Source: Shouchella hunanensis (lineage in GTDB: Bacteria > Bacillota > Bacilli > Bacillales > Bacillaceae_D). Taken from it: a stretch of 64,000 bases of DNA. The notes below the pieces were generated by a model, which was not told the DNA's origin, did no database searches, and saw only the letters and a program-made list of their open reading frames with translations. Below are positions 34,729 through 44,219 of the stretch, piece by piece. A program made the translations under genes and the position numbers. Numbering within the stretch: the first letter of the stretch is position 1; each line of letters begins with the position of its first letter. The stretch spans positions 372,001-436,000 of the forward strand of contig NZ_CP117834.1 in the NCBI RefSeq assembly GCF_028735875.1. Direction: 5' to 3'.

Positions 34729-35832
34729 TCAGCGCTCAAATACAGAACTCTTGAGTAGTTTGTCTTGCTCGTGTCGTTCAATGGCTAAGTCAATTAACGT
34801 AGAAATTAAGTCTTGGTATGATAAACCACTTTCTTCCCAGAGCTTTGGATACATACTGATTTTTGTAAATCCTGGTAATGTATTAATTTCGTTAATGATG
34901 ACTTCGTTTTGGTTTGTTAAAAAGACATCCACTCTTGCTAATCCTTCACAATTTAGTGCTTGGTACGCACGTATGGCGATGTCTTGAATAGTTTTACTTA
35001 CTTCACCGGTTAAATCAGCTGGGATTGCTAATTTGGCACCGTCTTCGCTAATGTACTTTGCATCGTATGAATAAAAACCATCTTGAGGTAAAATTTCACC
35101 ACAAACACTTGCTTTTGGGTGATCGTTTCCTAAAACAGCACATTCAATTTCTCGACCAACAACAGCCGCCTCAATTAAAATTTTGTGATCATAGGAATAA
35201 GCAAATTCAATTGCCTCGTTAAATTCTTTTTCATTCGATGCTTTACTTACACCTACTGAAGAACCTTGATTGGCCGGTTTAATAAAAACAGGCATCCCGA
35301 GATTTTCTTCAATTGTTTTAAAGTTAATTTGCTCTTTTGTACCACGAGTAAAACTAACCCCTGTTGCAACGTTTAAGCCAGCTATTTGAAGCAGCTTTTT
35401 TGCAACGTCTTTATCCATACTTACAGCCGAGCCTAAAACATTTGAGCCAACAAACGGTAAATTTGCCAAACGCATCATGCCTTGTAAGGACCCGTCTTCT
35501 CCAAGTGTTCCATGAACGATTGGAAAAATAACATCTAGTTGTCCAAGGGCCGTATTTTGATCGACTGGCTGAAGTTGATTGGACTCTTTCCCAGGCATAA
35601 AGGATACACCTTGATTTGATTTATTAAGCTCGATTAGAGCGGGGTTGTGTTCATTTAATAAAAAGTTCGTGGCTTCATTTAAGTGCCATTGTCCTTGTTT
35701 ATCAATACCAATGAGTGTTACATCAAAACGATCTTTATCAATGGCGTCTACGATGTTTTTCGCCGACTGTAGCGATACTTCATGCTCAGCTGATTTTCCA
35801 CCGAATATAATTCCTACACGTGTTTTTGCCAA
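34729..35832 (-). CDS. ddl: D-alanine--D-alanine ligase
   Basis: About 367 residues. ATP-grasp enzyme joining two D-Ala for peptidoglycan. Seen: [12 protein letters not shown] at the start, [24 protein letters not shown], and metal ligands in VDVFLTN plus INEINTLPG. The omega loop reads FYSYDAKY, with the Tyr that gives D-Ala (not D-lactate) specificity, so no vancomycin-resistance type. TTG at 35832 with AAGGAG ten bases upstream is preferred over GTG at 35841, which is only one base from that site. Confidence 0.95.
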   Translation of the reverse strand: MAKTRVGIIFGGKSAEHEVSLQSAKNIVDAIDKDRFDVTLIGIDKQGQWHLNEATNFLLNEHNPALIELNKSNQGVSFMPGKESNQLQPVDQNTALGQLDVIFPIVHGTLGEDGSLQGMMRLANLPFVGSNVLGSAVSMDKDVAKKLLQIAGLNVATGVSFTRGTKEQINFKTIEENLGMPVFIKPANQGSSVGVSKASNEKEFNEAIEFAYSYDHKILIEAAVVGREIECAVLGNDHPKASVCGEILPQDGFYSYDAKYISEDGAKLAIPADLTGEVSKTIQDIAIRAYQALNCEGLARVDVFLTNQNEVIINEINTLPGFTKISMYPKLWEESGLSYQDLISTLIDLAIERHEQDKLLKSSVFER

Positions 35833-35902
35833 ACCCTTCACTCTCCTTCCCGTTTATTATACACGGAAAAGGCTTGTTACAGAATGAGAAAAACGTAATG
35901 AA

Positions 35903-35931
35903 AAAAGACAGTCCCATTTGGACTGTCTTTT
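35903..35931 (-). terminator. Terminator of the alcohol dehydrogenase gene
   Basis: AAAAGACAGTCC / GGACTGTCTTTT arms with a T-run on the minus strand. Confidence 0.82.
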
Positions 35932-35944
35932 CTGCAGACATTCA

Positions 35945-37108
35945 TTAAAGTGCTTGCTTTAAAATTTCTAGTGCTTCTGGGCGACCTATTTTATGGTAGT
36001 TACCGAAAATACCGTTCGCACTTGCAATATCTGCAATTTCATCAAGCTGATCTTCTGTAATAGTGTAATCACTTAGAGCGGTAGGTGCACCTAAAGCCGT
36101 CCAGAATGAAGCAAGTTTATCAATGCCTTCTAAAGCGGCATCTCGATCTTCTTTTCCAGAACGATCGACTCCAAATACCCGTTGTGCTAGTTGCGCGCCT
36201 CTTTCAGGGTTTACATCAACACTATGTCTCATCCAGTGAGGGAATAAAATAGCAAGACCGCCAGCATGTGGAATATCTGATACCGCTGAAACAGCATGCT
36301 CTAAGTTATGTGATCCCCAGTCACCGCGAGCCCCCATTTGCGTAATCCCATTTAGTGCCATTGTACCACTGTAAAGAATCGTTTCTCTTAAATCAACATC
36401 GTCTAGGTTGTCCAGTAAATCTGGCGCTGCCTCCATAACAGTTGTAAGAATCGATTCACAGATACGATCTTGTAACGGTGTGTTTTCTGCAGGGTGAAAA
36501 TACGCTTCTAAAACGTGAGTCATCATATCGACAATACCGTATACCGTTTGATCTTTTGGAACAGACACTGTGTTTTCCGGATCTAAAATAGAGAAGTTCG
36601 GGAACGTAAAAATACAACCCCAGCCAATCTTTTGGTGGGTTTCCCAATTTGTTATAACAGAACCAGAGTTCATTTCTGAACCGGTAGCTGCTAATGTTAA
36701 AATCGTTCCAAAAGGCAGGGCATCTTCAGCAAGTTCCTTTTTAGTAATGATGTCCCATATGTCACCATCATATCGAGCACCTACTGCAATTGCCTTTGTT
36801 GCATCGATAACACTCCCACCGCCTACAGCTAAAATAAAGCCAATGGCGTGTTCTTTGCACAAATCAATTCCTTTTTGCACCGTTGTTAAACGAGGGTTTG
36901 GTTCAACACCTGCAAGCTCTGTCACATTGCAACCTGCATATTCCAACTGCTGTCTTACTTTGTCATACAAGCCATTATTTTTTATGCTGCCACCACCATA
37001 AACAAGTAGCACATTTCGATCATAGACAACAAGCTCATCTGCTAAGCTTTCTGTCTTTCCTTGTCCAAAAATTAATTTTGTTGGGTTATAAAATGTAAAA
37101 GCGTCCAT
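35945..37108 (-). CDS. Iron-containing alcohol dehydrogenase, YugJ/YugK (butanol dehydrogenase) type
   Basis: 387 residues of the group III Fe-ADH family. NAD(P) site [10 protein letters not shown] near residue 97; metal ligands in [10 protein letters not shown] (Asp, His) and in HNLEHAVS / IPHAGGLA (His, His). B. subtilis carries two paralogues, yugJ and yugK, beside pgi; only one copy is present here, so which orthologue it represents is uncertain. Probably reduces aldehydes with NAD(P)H. Confidence 0.87.
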   Translation of the reverse strand: MDAFTFYNPTKLIFGQGKTESLADELVVYDRNVLLVYGGGSIKNNGLYDKVRQQLEYAGCNVTELAGVEPNPRLTTVQKGIDLCKEHAIGFILAVGGGSVIDATKAIAVGARYDGDIWDIITKKELAEDALPFGTILTLAATGSEMNSGSVITNWETHQKIGWGCIFTFPNFSILDPENTVSVPKDQTVYGIVDMMTHVLEAYFHPAENTPLQDRICESILTTVMEAAPDLLDNLDDVDLRETILYSGTMALNGITQMGARGDWGSHNLEHAVSAVSDIPHAGGLAILFPHWMRHSVDVNPERGAQLAQRVFGVDRSGKEDRDAALEGIDKLASFWTALGAPTALSDYTITEDQLDEIADIASANGIFGNYHKIGRPEALEILKQAL

Positions 37109-37279
37109 TAAGGAGCCTCCTTTTTAATTTATCCACATCTATCGTAGCGCGTTTTTATTATTTCCGCAAAGACAATGCTTCATTATTGGCAGACATCACC
37201 TAACATAAACACGCCCATTCTATCCCATTCTAAGAGGAGCACATCATTACTGTGCACAATCATTAGGAGGTGAAATCGA

Positions 37280-37513
37280 ATGAGCGGAATTCAAAAAACA
37301 GCTTTAGTATTAGCCATTATTGGTGCCATCAACTGGGGACTAATTGGATTCTTCCGTTTTGACCTTGTTGCTTTTATTTTCAATGGTCAAGCATCAGTCA
37401 TTTCTCGACTTATTTATGCTTTAGTCGGATTAGCAGGCCTTTACGCTATTTCCATTTTATTGAAGCCTAAAGAAGAATTAGGCAGAGACCACGAAGTCGA
37501 GCCACAACGATAA
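37280..37513 (+). CDS. yuzA: DUF378-family membrane protein YuzA
   Basis: 77 residues with two membrane segments (residues 6-26 and 45-63). KTALVLAIIGAINWGLIGFF is the family hallmark. Function unknown. AGGAGGTG eight bases upstream of the ATG is an excellent binding site. Divergent from the alcohol dehydrogenase; B. subtilis has yuzA in the same yug neighbourhood. Confidence 0.83.
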   Translation: MSGIQKTALVLAIIGAINWGLIGFFRFDLVAFIFNGQASVISRLIYALVGLAGLYAISILLKPKEELGRDHEVEPQR

Positions 37514-37541
37514 AAACAGCTAGTTTTCACTAGCTGTTTTT
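37512..37541. terminator. Bidirectional terminator yuzA/yugI
   Basis: AAAAACAGCTAGT / ACTAGCTGTTTTT perfect arms around TTTC. Confidence 0.88.
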
Positions 37542-37542
37542 T

Positions 37543-37956
37543 TTATTTCTTCGCGCGCTTATTCAGATCTGCTTGAATTTCGTTAGACTGCTTTAACCAT
37601 TCTTTTAACTTGTCTTCTAATGTATTAAAGCCTTGTTGTTTCTGTTGAGGCGCTTGAGGTTTACGCGCGCCACCGCCCGTATTAGCACGTGGCTTCGCTT
37701 GTGGACGAGCAGGCGCCTCTTGCGTTGCACGGATTGATAAAGAAATCTTTCCAGATTCTTGATCTACTGACATCACTTTTACTTTGACTTCGTCTCCTAC
37801 TGTTAATACATCTGCAATATCTTTCACATAACCGTGAGCAACTTCAGATATATGAACAAGTCCTTGTTTTTTTTCATCGATCGCAACAAAGGCACCGAAC
37901 GGCTTAATTCCCGTTACTTTCCCTTCGATAATGCTACCTTCTTCGTAATTAGACAT
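37543..37956 (-). CDS. yugI: S1 RNA-binding-domain protein YugI (general stress protein 13)
   Basis: 137 residues from the ATG at 37956 (AGGAG ten bases upstream). S1 domain at residues 7-75: GSIIEGKVTGIKPFGAFV, GLVHISEVAHGYV and GKISLSIRA. The tail is rich in Pro, Gln, Ala and Lys. It probably binds ribosomes or RNA. B. subtilis YugI is 130 residues, a good length match. Convergent with yuzA. Confidence 0.9.
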   Translation of the reverse strand: MSNYEEGSIIEGKVTGIKPFGAFVAIDEKKQGLVHISEVAHGYVKDIADVLTVGDEVKVKVMSVDQESGKISLSIRATQEAPARPQAKPRANTGGGARKPQAPQQKQQGFNTLEDKLKEWLKQSNEIQADLNKRAKK

Positions 37957-38035
37957 TAAACACAACTCCTAAACAATGATTTAACCTTTTAATTTTACCA
38001 TAGGTTTCGCTATAGCGCAAAGTCTGATCAATTGT

Positions 38036-39169
38036 TTATTGTGTGACCAAGGCCCCATTTTGTAAAATTGCGTTCGTAATCGTAATTGCTAACCGTTTTT
38101 CATATTTATCTTTTAAATACTGTTCTTGCTCATTAAACAAAGAAATCACTTTCCCTGCCTCGTTTACTCTTCCTGTTCGTCCAGCCCGATGAAGATAGCT
38201 TTCCACAGAACGAGTTGCATTTAACTGGATAATATGGGTTACTTTTTCAACATCAATTCCTCTTGCCGCCACATCTGTTGCTACTAGAATAGTGGCTGAA
38301 CCATTTTTAAACTGAGAGATCGCTTGTTCTCGCTCTATTTTTGTCTGTTCAGACGATAACCCTACAGCTTCTATCTTACGGTATCGTAACTTATCGACTG
38401 TTTCCACTAATCGCTCTAACTGATTCACAAACACAATGCCTTTTGTAATTTGCTCAGCATGAATGATTTTTCGAACCGTATCAACTCGATCACGCTCTTC
38501 AATAGTGAGCGCCACATGTTCGATTTGTTCTGGCAGTGTGGACGTATTCTCTTCAACTTTTTCCACTTGAGGAGAAAATACCTTCAGTCTATCCTCTAGA
38601 CCTTTTGGGATCGTTGCCGATGCAAACAACCCCTGCGCATTATAGCCAAGACGTTTTCCTAGCTCTTCGACGTCTTTCCACGATTCTTGCTCTTCTACGA
38701 GTCGATCAACTTCATCAAGCACATACAGACGCACATTAGTTAGTTTCAGTTTCTTTAAACGGACGAGCTCCATTACTCTTCCTGGTGTTCCAACCGCAAT
38801 ATGCGGCTTGCTTTTCTTTAGTTTTTCAACTTGACGGTTGATATTCGCTCCACCAATAAATGCCATTGACGTTATGTCTGTATTAGCTGTGACTTCTTTA
38901 ATAACCGTTTCAATTTGGACAGCAAGTTCTTGAGATGGAGCGATAATGATTCCTTGTATGGTTTGTTCCTTTGCAGCGATCGCAGAAAGCAATGGCAATA
39001 CATAAGCAAGCGTTTTTCCCGACCCAGTTTGTGATCGAAACATTAAGCTTTCGCCTTGAATTGCTCGAGGAATGACAACATCCTGTATAGGTGTCGGTTC
39101 CTCAATTCCTTTCTTTACTAAATTGGCTCCTATTTGTTCTGGTAAATCCATGGTTAATTGTTTAATCAT
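38036..39169 (-). CDS. DEAD-box-type RNA helicase, YfmL-like
   Basis: 377 residues from the ATG at 39169 (GAGGAG upstream; the eight earlier codons lie before it). Motifs: Q-motif region EEPTPIQ, motif I QTGSGKT, Ia PSQELAVQ, TPGR, motif II DEVD, motif III SAT, motif V VATDVAARGID, motif VI HRAGRTGR. The second residue of motif II is usual but the third is Val instead of Ala. Lacks a long basic C-terminal extension. Likely acts in ribosome assembly or cold RNA metabolism (family inference). Follows thiM by 14 bases. Confidence 0.88.
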   Translation of the reverse strand: MIKQLTMDLPEQIGANLVKKGIEEPTPIQDVVIPRAIQGESLMFRSQTGSGKTLAYVLPLLSAIAAKEQTIQGIIIAPSQELAVQIETVIKEVTANTDITSMAFIGGANINRQVEKLKKSKPHIAVGTPGRVMELVRLKKLKLTNVRLYVLDEVDRLVEEQESWKDVEELGKRLGYNAQGLFASATIPKGLEDRLKVFSPQVEKVEENTSTLPEQIEHVALTIEERDRVDTVRKIIHAEQITKGIVFVNQLERLVETVDKLRYRKIEAVGLSSEQTKIEREQAISQFKNGSATILVATDVAARGIDVEKVTHIIQLNATRSVESYLHRAGRTGRVNEAGKVISLFNEQEQYLKDKYEKRLAITITNAILQNGALVTQ

Positions 39170-39183
39170 ACTTAACTCCTCTA

Positions 39184-39963
39184 TTATAGCCATTCCATTC
39201 GGTAAAACGGTTCTGCTTCTTCTTCTGATAACGTGCTCAATGCATCTAAAAATTCCAACTGAAAAGAAGCAACGCCTCGATCACTTGCTTTTGCAAAGGC
39301 ACGTTCTGCTGCGACTCCATAATGAGCAAGTCCTTCTGCTGCAGCTTTAATCTTGTCGTCCCTATTAATAGCTAAGTAAGCCGCTAGGACACCACCTAAT
39401 AAACATCCTGTGCCGACTACACGTGTTAGCCACTCATGTCCATTTTTTATCGTGACCGTACGGGACCCATCCGTCACAACATCTTGCTCACCCGTTACAA
39501 CGATAAGGGTATTTAATTCCTCTGCTGCACGTTTTGCTAGGACAACCGGGTCTGTTTTAATTTGGGCATCTACCCCTTTTACAGTCCCTACTTCTCCTAA
39601 AATTGCTGCTATTTCCCCTGCATTTCCCCTAATTAAGGTGATATCAACGTGCTGTAAAATCCGAGCCACCAATTCATTGCGAAACGATGTCGCTCCTGCA
39701 CCAACAGGATCAAGAATAACAGGTGTTCCTTTTTTATTCGCTGCTTGACCAGCATGTATCATTGATTCAATAACAGTTTCAGACGGCGTTCCAATATTTA
39801 ACAGAAGCGCATCTGCCGCTTCTGCCATTTCATGTGTCTCTTCTTTTGCGTAAGCCATCACAGGTGAAGCACCAATAGCAAGAAGTCCATTAGCAGTGAA
39901 ATTTGTTACAACTAAGTTAGTCATACAATGAATTAATGGATTCTGTTGTCGAAGTGTACTCAT
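39184..39963 (-). CDS. thiM: Hydroxyethylthiazole kinase
   Basis: 259 residues from the ATG at 39963 (AAAGGA upstream). Ribokinase-like thiazole salvage kinase: NFTANGLLAIGASPVM near residue 24, ILDPVGAGAT, RGNAGEI, and the anion-hole VGTGCLLGG with catalytic Cys region. It phosphorylates hydroxyethylthiazole for thiamine synthesis. No thiE, thiD or TPP riboswitch lies nearby; it appears carried in the alaR-alaT transcription unit. Confidence 0.92.
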   Translation of the reverse strand: MSTLRQQNPLIHCMTNLVVTNFTANGLLAIGASPVMAYAKEETHEMAEAADALLLNIGTPSETVIESMIHAGQAANKKGTPVILDPVGAGATSFRNELVARILQHVDITLIRGNAGEIAAILGEVGTVKGVDAQIKTDPVVLAKRAAEELNTLIVVTGEQDVVTDGSRTVTIKNGHEWLTRVVGTGCLLGGVLAAYLAINRDDKIKAAAEGLAHYGVAAERAFAKASDRGVASFQLEFLDALSTLSEEEAEPFYRMEWL

Positions 39964-39991
39964 ACATAACGATCCTTTCTCATAAAAAGCT

Positions 39992-41185
39992 TTACGTTTC
40001 CTTTTGCCAGTCATGCTTTTTCAAAAACCGCCCGACCCGATGAAGAGCCTCTTCTAAATTCTTTAGAGATGTAGCGTATGAACAGCGAATATGCCCTTCG
40101 CCACCTTCACCAAATACGGAACCAGGCACCACAGCAACTCGTTCTTCTATAAGTAGTTTTTCCGCAAACGCCTCAGAAGATAAGCCTGTATGTTTAATTG
40201 ATGGAAATGCATAAAATGCACCGCTTGGCTTATGACATGGCAAACCAATCTCATTTGCTGTTTTCACAAAATAGTTTCGTCGCTGTTGATAGGACAACTT
40301 CATTTTTTCTACATCTTCCATACCGTTTACTAATGCCTCTAACGCCCCGTATTGTGCCATCGTCGGCGCGCACATTAAGCTATATTGGTGAATTTTGAGC
40401 ATGGCTTGCAGGAGATCAGGAGGCGCAAGAACAAAGCCAAGTCTCCATCCTGTCATTGCAAATGCTTTTGAAAACCCATTGATCACAATCGTTTGATCTT
40501 TCATACCTGGTAATTCTGAAAAGCATGTATGCTCGTCGTCGTATGATAGTTCAGAGTAAATTTCATCTGAAAATACAATTAAGTTATGCTTCTGAATGAT
40601 TGCGGCTATTTGTTCTAACTTTCTTCTATTTAAGGAAGCGCCAGTCGGGTTATTCGGGTAACAAATCATAATGGCCTTCGTTTTTTCAGTGATCACTTTT
40701 TCAATATCAGCAGGATTAACTTCAAAATGATTTTCTGCACTTGTTCCAACCGAGATAGGAACTCCACCAGCAAGGGTTACGAGCGGTGCATAAGAGACAA
40801 ACGTCGGTTCCACAATAATGACTTCATCACCAGGATCTAAAATGGCTCGCATCCCAATATCAATGGCTTCACTTGCACCAACCGTTACAAGAATTTCTTC
40901 TTCCGGGTTATAGTGAACGCGATAACGCTGTTCCATATAAAGCGAGATCGCCTGTCGAAGTTCTGGTAAGCCAGCGTTTGCTGTATAAGCGGTAAACCCT
41001 CTTTCTAAAGAAGAGATGCTTGCTTCACGTACATTCCAAGGCGTTACAAAGTCAGGTTCTCCAACGCCTAGGGAAATTATATTGTCCATCTTAGATGCCA
41101 AATCAAAAAAACGTCGAATGCCTGACGGCTGAATACTTGATACTTTTTGTGATAAGCGCTCTTTTTTAATAACAGTATGTTTCAT
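39992..41185 (-). CDS. alaT: PLP-dependent aminotransferase, AlaT/YugH type
   Basis: 397 residues, class I aminotransferase. PLP Lys in NGFSKAFAMTGWRLG, Asp/Tyr in FSDEIYSEL, Asn in YPNNPTG, C-terminal Arg in HIRCSYATS. In B. subtilis the yugG-yugH pair was renamed alaR-alaT (alanine synthesis); the same adjacent pair here, overlapping by one base, supports that identity. Substrate is inferred from context. Confidence 0.85.
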   Translation of the reverse strand: MKHTVIKKERLSQKVSSIQPSGIRRFFDLASKMDNIISLGVGEPDFVTPWNVREASISSLERGFTAYTANAGLPELRQAISLYMEQRYRVHYNPEEEILVTVGASEAIDIGMRAILDPGDEVIIVEPTFVSYAPLVTLAGGVPISVGTSAENHFEVNPADIEKVITEKTKAIMICYPNNPTGASLNRRKLEQIAAIIQKHNLIVFSDEIYSELSYDDEHTCFSELPGMKDQTIVINGFSKAFAMTGWRLGFVLAPPDLLQAMLKIHQYSLMCAPTMAQYGALEALVNGMEDVEKMKLSYQQRRNYFVKTANEIGLPCHKPSGAFYAFPSIKHTGLSSEAFAEKLLIEERVAVVPGSVFGEGGEGHIRCSYATSLKNLEEALHRVGRFLKKHDWQKET

Positions 41186-41688
41186 TACGGTGTCACCACA
41201 ATTCTACGGTCTTCTTCAGGTTCTTTAAAGATGACGCCATCATGTTTGTAGGTTTTCAACTGAAAGTGCGTCGTTGTTGATAAAACCGAATCAATTGTAG
41301 ACAAGCGCTCCGAAACAAAACGAGCCGTTTCTTGCATTGTCCTTCCTTCCACAACGACTGATAGGTCATATGCTCCTGACATTAAATAAAGGGCCTTCAC
41401 TTCTGGAAAGCGATAAATTCGCTCAGCAACTTCGTCAAATCCGACGCCTCGCTTAGGCGCGACTTTCACATCAATCATCGCTGTGACTGCTTCTTGGACA
41501 GGAAGCTTTGCCCAATTTACAACTGCCGAGTAACTTAAAATTACGTTATTGTTTTCTAATTCTTCAATATACGAATCGACTTCTTTCGCAGTCAAATCAA
41601 CCATCTTTGCGATTTTCTCTGAATCAATTCGACCATTTGCTTCTATAATTTGCAAAATCTCAATTGATTTTTTATCAAACATAGCCAT
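41185..41688 (-). CDS. alaR: Lrp/AsnC-family regulator AlaR (YugG)
   Basis: 167 residues: N-terminal HTH (IAKMVDLTAKEVDSYIEELE, residues 25-44) and C-terminal RAM ligand-binding domain (VEGRTMQETARFVSERLS). It likely controls the downstream aminotransferase, and by read-through thiM and the helicase. The first base of the alaT ATG is the last base of its stop codon. Confidence 0.85.
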   Translation of the reverse strand: MAMFDKKSIEILQIIEANGRIDSEKIAKMVDLTAKEVDSYIEELENNNVILSYSAVVNWAKLPVQEAVTAMIDVKVAPKRGVGFDEVAERIYRFPEVKALYLMSGAYDLSVVVEGRTMQETARFVSERLSTIDSVLSTTTHFQLKTYKHDGVIFKEPEEDRRIVVTP

Positions 41689-41811
41689 CTCTCCTCGCCA
41701 AATCCTTCTCCTAAAGAGTAATTATACATTGTTTGTTTATCCTAATCATAACATAGGAATTTCCCAATCTCTTGTTTAAAATTAAGGGATCCTTTAGGAG
41801 TGTACACAACA

Positions 41812-42360
41812 ATGGATAAACAGACTGCCTTACTTATTATAGATATGATCAATCCGTTATCTTTTGAGCATGGAGAAGATATCTATCCACAGACAAAAGA
41901 GACCGCTGAAAAGATCGCCTTACTAAAAGATGCAATGAAAGCACGAGGTTGTCCAATACTTTACGTAAATGACAACTACGGTAAATGGCAATCCGACTTT
42001 AACCAACTTGTTTACGACATTAAAACAAGTCATGAGTTGGGCGCCACTATAGCTGCTCGCCTCGAACCAACCGAAAACGATTATTCTGTCATTAAGCCGA
42101 AGTACTCTGGTTTTTTCAACACACCACTTCACTTGTTATTAGAACATCTTGAGGTACACACCCTTGTCTTAACAGGTATTGTTGGAAATATGTGTGTACA
42201 ATTTACAGCGAACGATGCGTACACGCTTGAATACTCGCTCGTTATCCCCCAAGATGGCATTGCTAGCTTTACACAAAAAGACACGGATGTCGCCTTGCAT
42301 CACTTTAAACACATATTAAAAGCGGACGTCCGACCCATTCAAACCTGGATAAAGAAATAG
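41812..42360 (+). CDS. Isochorismatase-family cysteine hydrolase
   Basis: 182 residues from the ATG at 41812; an upstream GTG at 41800 lies inside the ribosome binding site TTAGGAG. The catalytic triad is visible: Asp in LIIDM, Lys in KPKYSGF, Cys in GIVGNMCVQFTANDAY. Relatives hydrolyse amides such as nicotinamide or N-carbamoyl compounds. The true substrate is unknown. Divergent from alaR. Confidence 0.82.
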   Translation: MDKQTALLIIDMINPLSFEHGEDIYPQTKETAEKIALLKDAMKARGCPILYVNDNYGKWQSDFNQLVYDIKTSHELGATIAARLEPTENDYSVIKPKYSGFFNTPLHLLLEHLEVHTLVLTGIVGNMCVQFTANDAYTLEYSLVIPQDGIASFTQKDTDVALHHFKHILKADVRPIQTWIKK

Positions 42361-42363
42361 AAA

Positions 42364-42392
42364 AAAAGCGCAACCCAAACGGTAGCGCTTTT
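42364..42392. terminator. Bidirectional terminator isochorismatase gene/luxS
   Basis: AAAAGCGC / GCGCTTTT arms, a 13-base loop with an internal ACC/GGT pairing, and A/T runs on both sides. Confidence 0.75.
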
Positions 42393-42424
42393 CAAATATG
42401 TGCTAAATACTAGGTGAACGATAG

Positions 42425-42895
42425 TTAAAAAACTTGCTTTAACTTTTCTTTATCTTCTGCAAGCCATTTCCGCATTCTTTCTTTTGTTCCTTCTAAATCA
42501 TGTAGAATGGCCTGACCGCACTCTTTTTCTGTTGCAGCAGGAACTTGTTCTGTTTGAAGAGAATAAGTCATAGTCTTTTCGAGAACATCAATAATTTCAG
42601 CTACAGTTGGTGTCCCACTCATAATGAGATAGTAACCAGTTTGGCAGCCCATTGGGGAAATATCAATCACATCAAAATGATGATACTCCTCAGAGAAACG
42701 ACGAATGTTAATAGCTAATAAATGTTCCAAAGTATGAATGACGTCAGGTTTAAGCGCGTCTTTGTTTGGCTGACAAAAACGAATATCAAACTTATTTACT
42801 TCTCCATCCGTTCCGATTTTGTGTGTTCCGCAATGTCGAACGTATGGCGCTTTTACTATTGTATGATCGAGCTCAAAGCTTTCTACTGATGGCAT
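42425..42895 (-). CDS. luxS: S-ribosylhomocysteine lyase
   Basis: 156 residues, full length. The metal site is HTLEHLLA (His-x2-Glu-His) plus Cys in PMGCQTGYY, and the catalytic Cys is in FCQPNKD. It splits S-ribosylhomocysteine into homocysteine and DPD (autoinducer-2 precursor), completing the SAM recycling that begins with metK at 2-3 kb. AGGAGAG lies upstream of the ATG. Confidence 0.97.
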   Translation of the reverse strand: MPSVESFELDHTIVKAPYVRHCGTHKIGTDGEVNKFDIRFCQPNKDALKPDVIHTLEHLLAINIRRFSEEYHHFDVIDISPMGCQTGYYLIMSGTPTVAEIIDVLEKTMTYSLQTEQVPAATEKECGQAILHDLEGTKERMRKWLAEDKEKLKQVF

Positions 42896-43017
42896 TTGCT
42901 ACACTCTCCTTTCGTATTCGTTTATAGTATAAAGGATAGAAGTCTGTCCTGTCGAAGCTTTGATGGATTTTAACGAATTAAATTTAGTAAGAGGGTTTAC
43001 CTCTTTAGGAGGAACGA

Positions 43018-43842
43018 ATGAATTTCAAGCTTTTTTTCAAACAATTAATAGAACAAATTAAAAAAGACCCGATTCCCGATTTAGCCGCAACCCTGTCCTT
43101 TTATTTCTTGCTCGCTATATTTCCTTTGATGATCTTTGTGCTAGCAGGCGTATCCTTTTTTGATATTGACAATGACCAAGTTTCAGAGATGATTACCGAT
43201 TTCTTTCCTGGTGAAATTGGCATTACCTTTAGTGAGATTGTGTTAAATACCATTGGTGAGCCACAAGTTGGTTTGTTTTCCATCGGCATCATTGGCACGC
43301 TTTGGTCTGCATCGAATGCCATTAATTCTTTTATTCGCTCTGTTAACCGCGCGTACAATATCGAGGAAACGCGTCATTTCTTGCGACTACGAGGAACTGC
43401 TATTGTTCTTACAGTCGCAATGGTCATCGTTATTATTATTACCCTTGCACTACCTGTATTTGGCAGTCTTATTCTTGATTTCTTAGAGAACTTTTTATCT
43501 GTTCCATCTGAATTAATCGCTATCCTTAATAATCTTCGTTGGGTTGTCGCTGTTATTGTGATGATATTTTCACTTATGGTGCTTTACCGTATTGCGCCGA
43601 ACAAGAAGTTGCAATTAAAAGATGGTTTCCCAGGAGCTGTTGTTGCTACTATAGCGTGGTTGCTTATCTCGTTTTTCTTTTCTCTTTATGTAAATGATTT
43701 TACCAACTTTGAAAGTACATACGGACCACTAGCTGGTGTGATCATTTTAATGTTTTGGTTCTTCTTAACAGGCGTTATTTTAATTATTGGTGCAGAGATT
43801 AATGCCACTCTCCATCAAATGAAGAAAAAAAACGACCGATAA
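43018..43842 (+). CDS. YihY/BrkB-family inner-membrane protein
   Basis: 274 residues with six membrane segments. AATLSFYFLLAIFPLMIF near residue 23 and GTLWSASNAINSFIRSVNRAYN are family landmarks once mistaken for RNase BN. Function unknown. AGGAGG lies close to the ATG (six bases). Confidence 0.83.
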   Translation: MNFKLFFKQLIEQIKKDPIPDLAATLSFYFLLAIFPLMIFVLAGVSFFDIDNDQVSEMITDFFPGEIGITFSEIVLNTIGEPQVGLFSIGIIGTLWSASNAINSFIRSVNRAYNIEETRHFLRLRGTAIVLTVAMVIVIIITLALPVFGSLILDFLENFLSVPSELIAILNNLRWVVAVIVMIFSLMVLYRIAPNKKLQLKDGFPGAVVATIAWLLISFFFSLYVNDFTNFESTYGPLAGVIILMFWFFLTGVILIIGAEINATLHQMKKKNDR

Positions 43843-43912
43843 TGTATAAACTTTTGACAGCTGGGCATGATGGTACCAGTAATTAACTTATACGTTTTAA
43901 GGAGTGTTCGTT

Positions 43913-44185
43913 ATGAATAAAACAGAATTAATTAATTCACTTGCGGAGCGTGCAGAACTTTCTAAAAAAGATGCAACAACTGCCGTTAACAGTATGTTCG
44001 ATTTAATTGCTGAGTCATTAGGAAAAGGCGAAACCGTTCAACTGATTGGATTTGGAAACTTCGAGGTTCGTGAACGTGCCGCTCGAAAAGGACGTAATCC
44101 ACAGACAGGTGAAGAAATTGATATCTCTGCAACGAAAACACCTGCTTTTAAAGCAGGTAAACAGCTTAAAGACGCTGTAAAATAA
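43913..44185 (+). CDS. hup: HU-type DNA-binding protein
   Basis: 90 residues from the ATG at 43913 (AAGGAG ten bases upstream; a GTG at 43904 lies within that region). The HU signature [20 protein letters not shown] near residue 46 includes the DNA-intercalating arm RNPQTGEEI. Dimeric nucleoid protein. A perfect -35 TTGACA lies at 43854-43859, but the -10 is unclear. Whether this is the main chromosomal HU (hbs) or a second copy cannot be told from the window. Confidence 0.93.
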   Translation: MNKTELINSLAERAELSKKDATTAVNSMFDLIAESLGKGETVQLIGFGNFEVRERAARKGRNPQTGEEIDISATKTPAFKAGKQLKDAVK

Positions 44186-44186
44186 A

Positions 44187-44215
44187 ACAAAACGCAGTCG
44201 CTGACTGCGTTTTGT
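44187..44215. terminator. Bidirectional terminator HU/yuiF
   Basis: ACAAAACGCAGTC and GACTGCGTTTTGT arms around a three-base loop, followed by a T-run. Confidence 0.88.
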
Positions 44216-44219
44216 TTTT

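Noticed and set aside
35032-35110. Possible D-Ala-D-Lac (vancomycin-resistance) ligase
   Set aside because: The omega loop has the Tyr of D-Ala-D-Ala ligases (FYSYDAKY) and no van genes are nearby.
36570-37001. 143-codon plus-strand ORF
   Set aside because: Fully antisense to the iron alcohol dehydrogenase, low-complexity composition, no ribosome binding site.
39964-40014. TPP riboswitch near thiM, or near ytlA (6333-6438)
   Set aside because: No CUGAGA/ACCUGA-type thi-box sequences were found; thiM follows alaT by only 28 bases.
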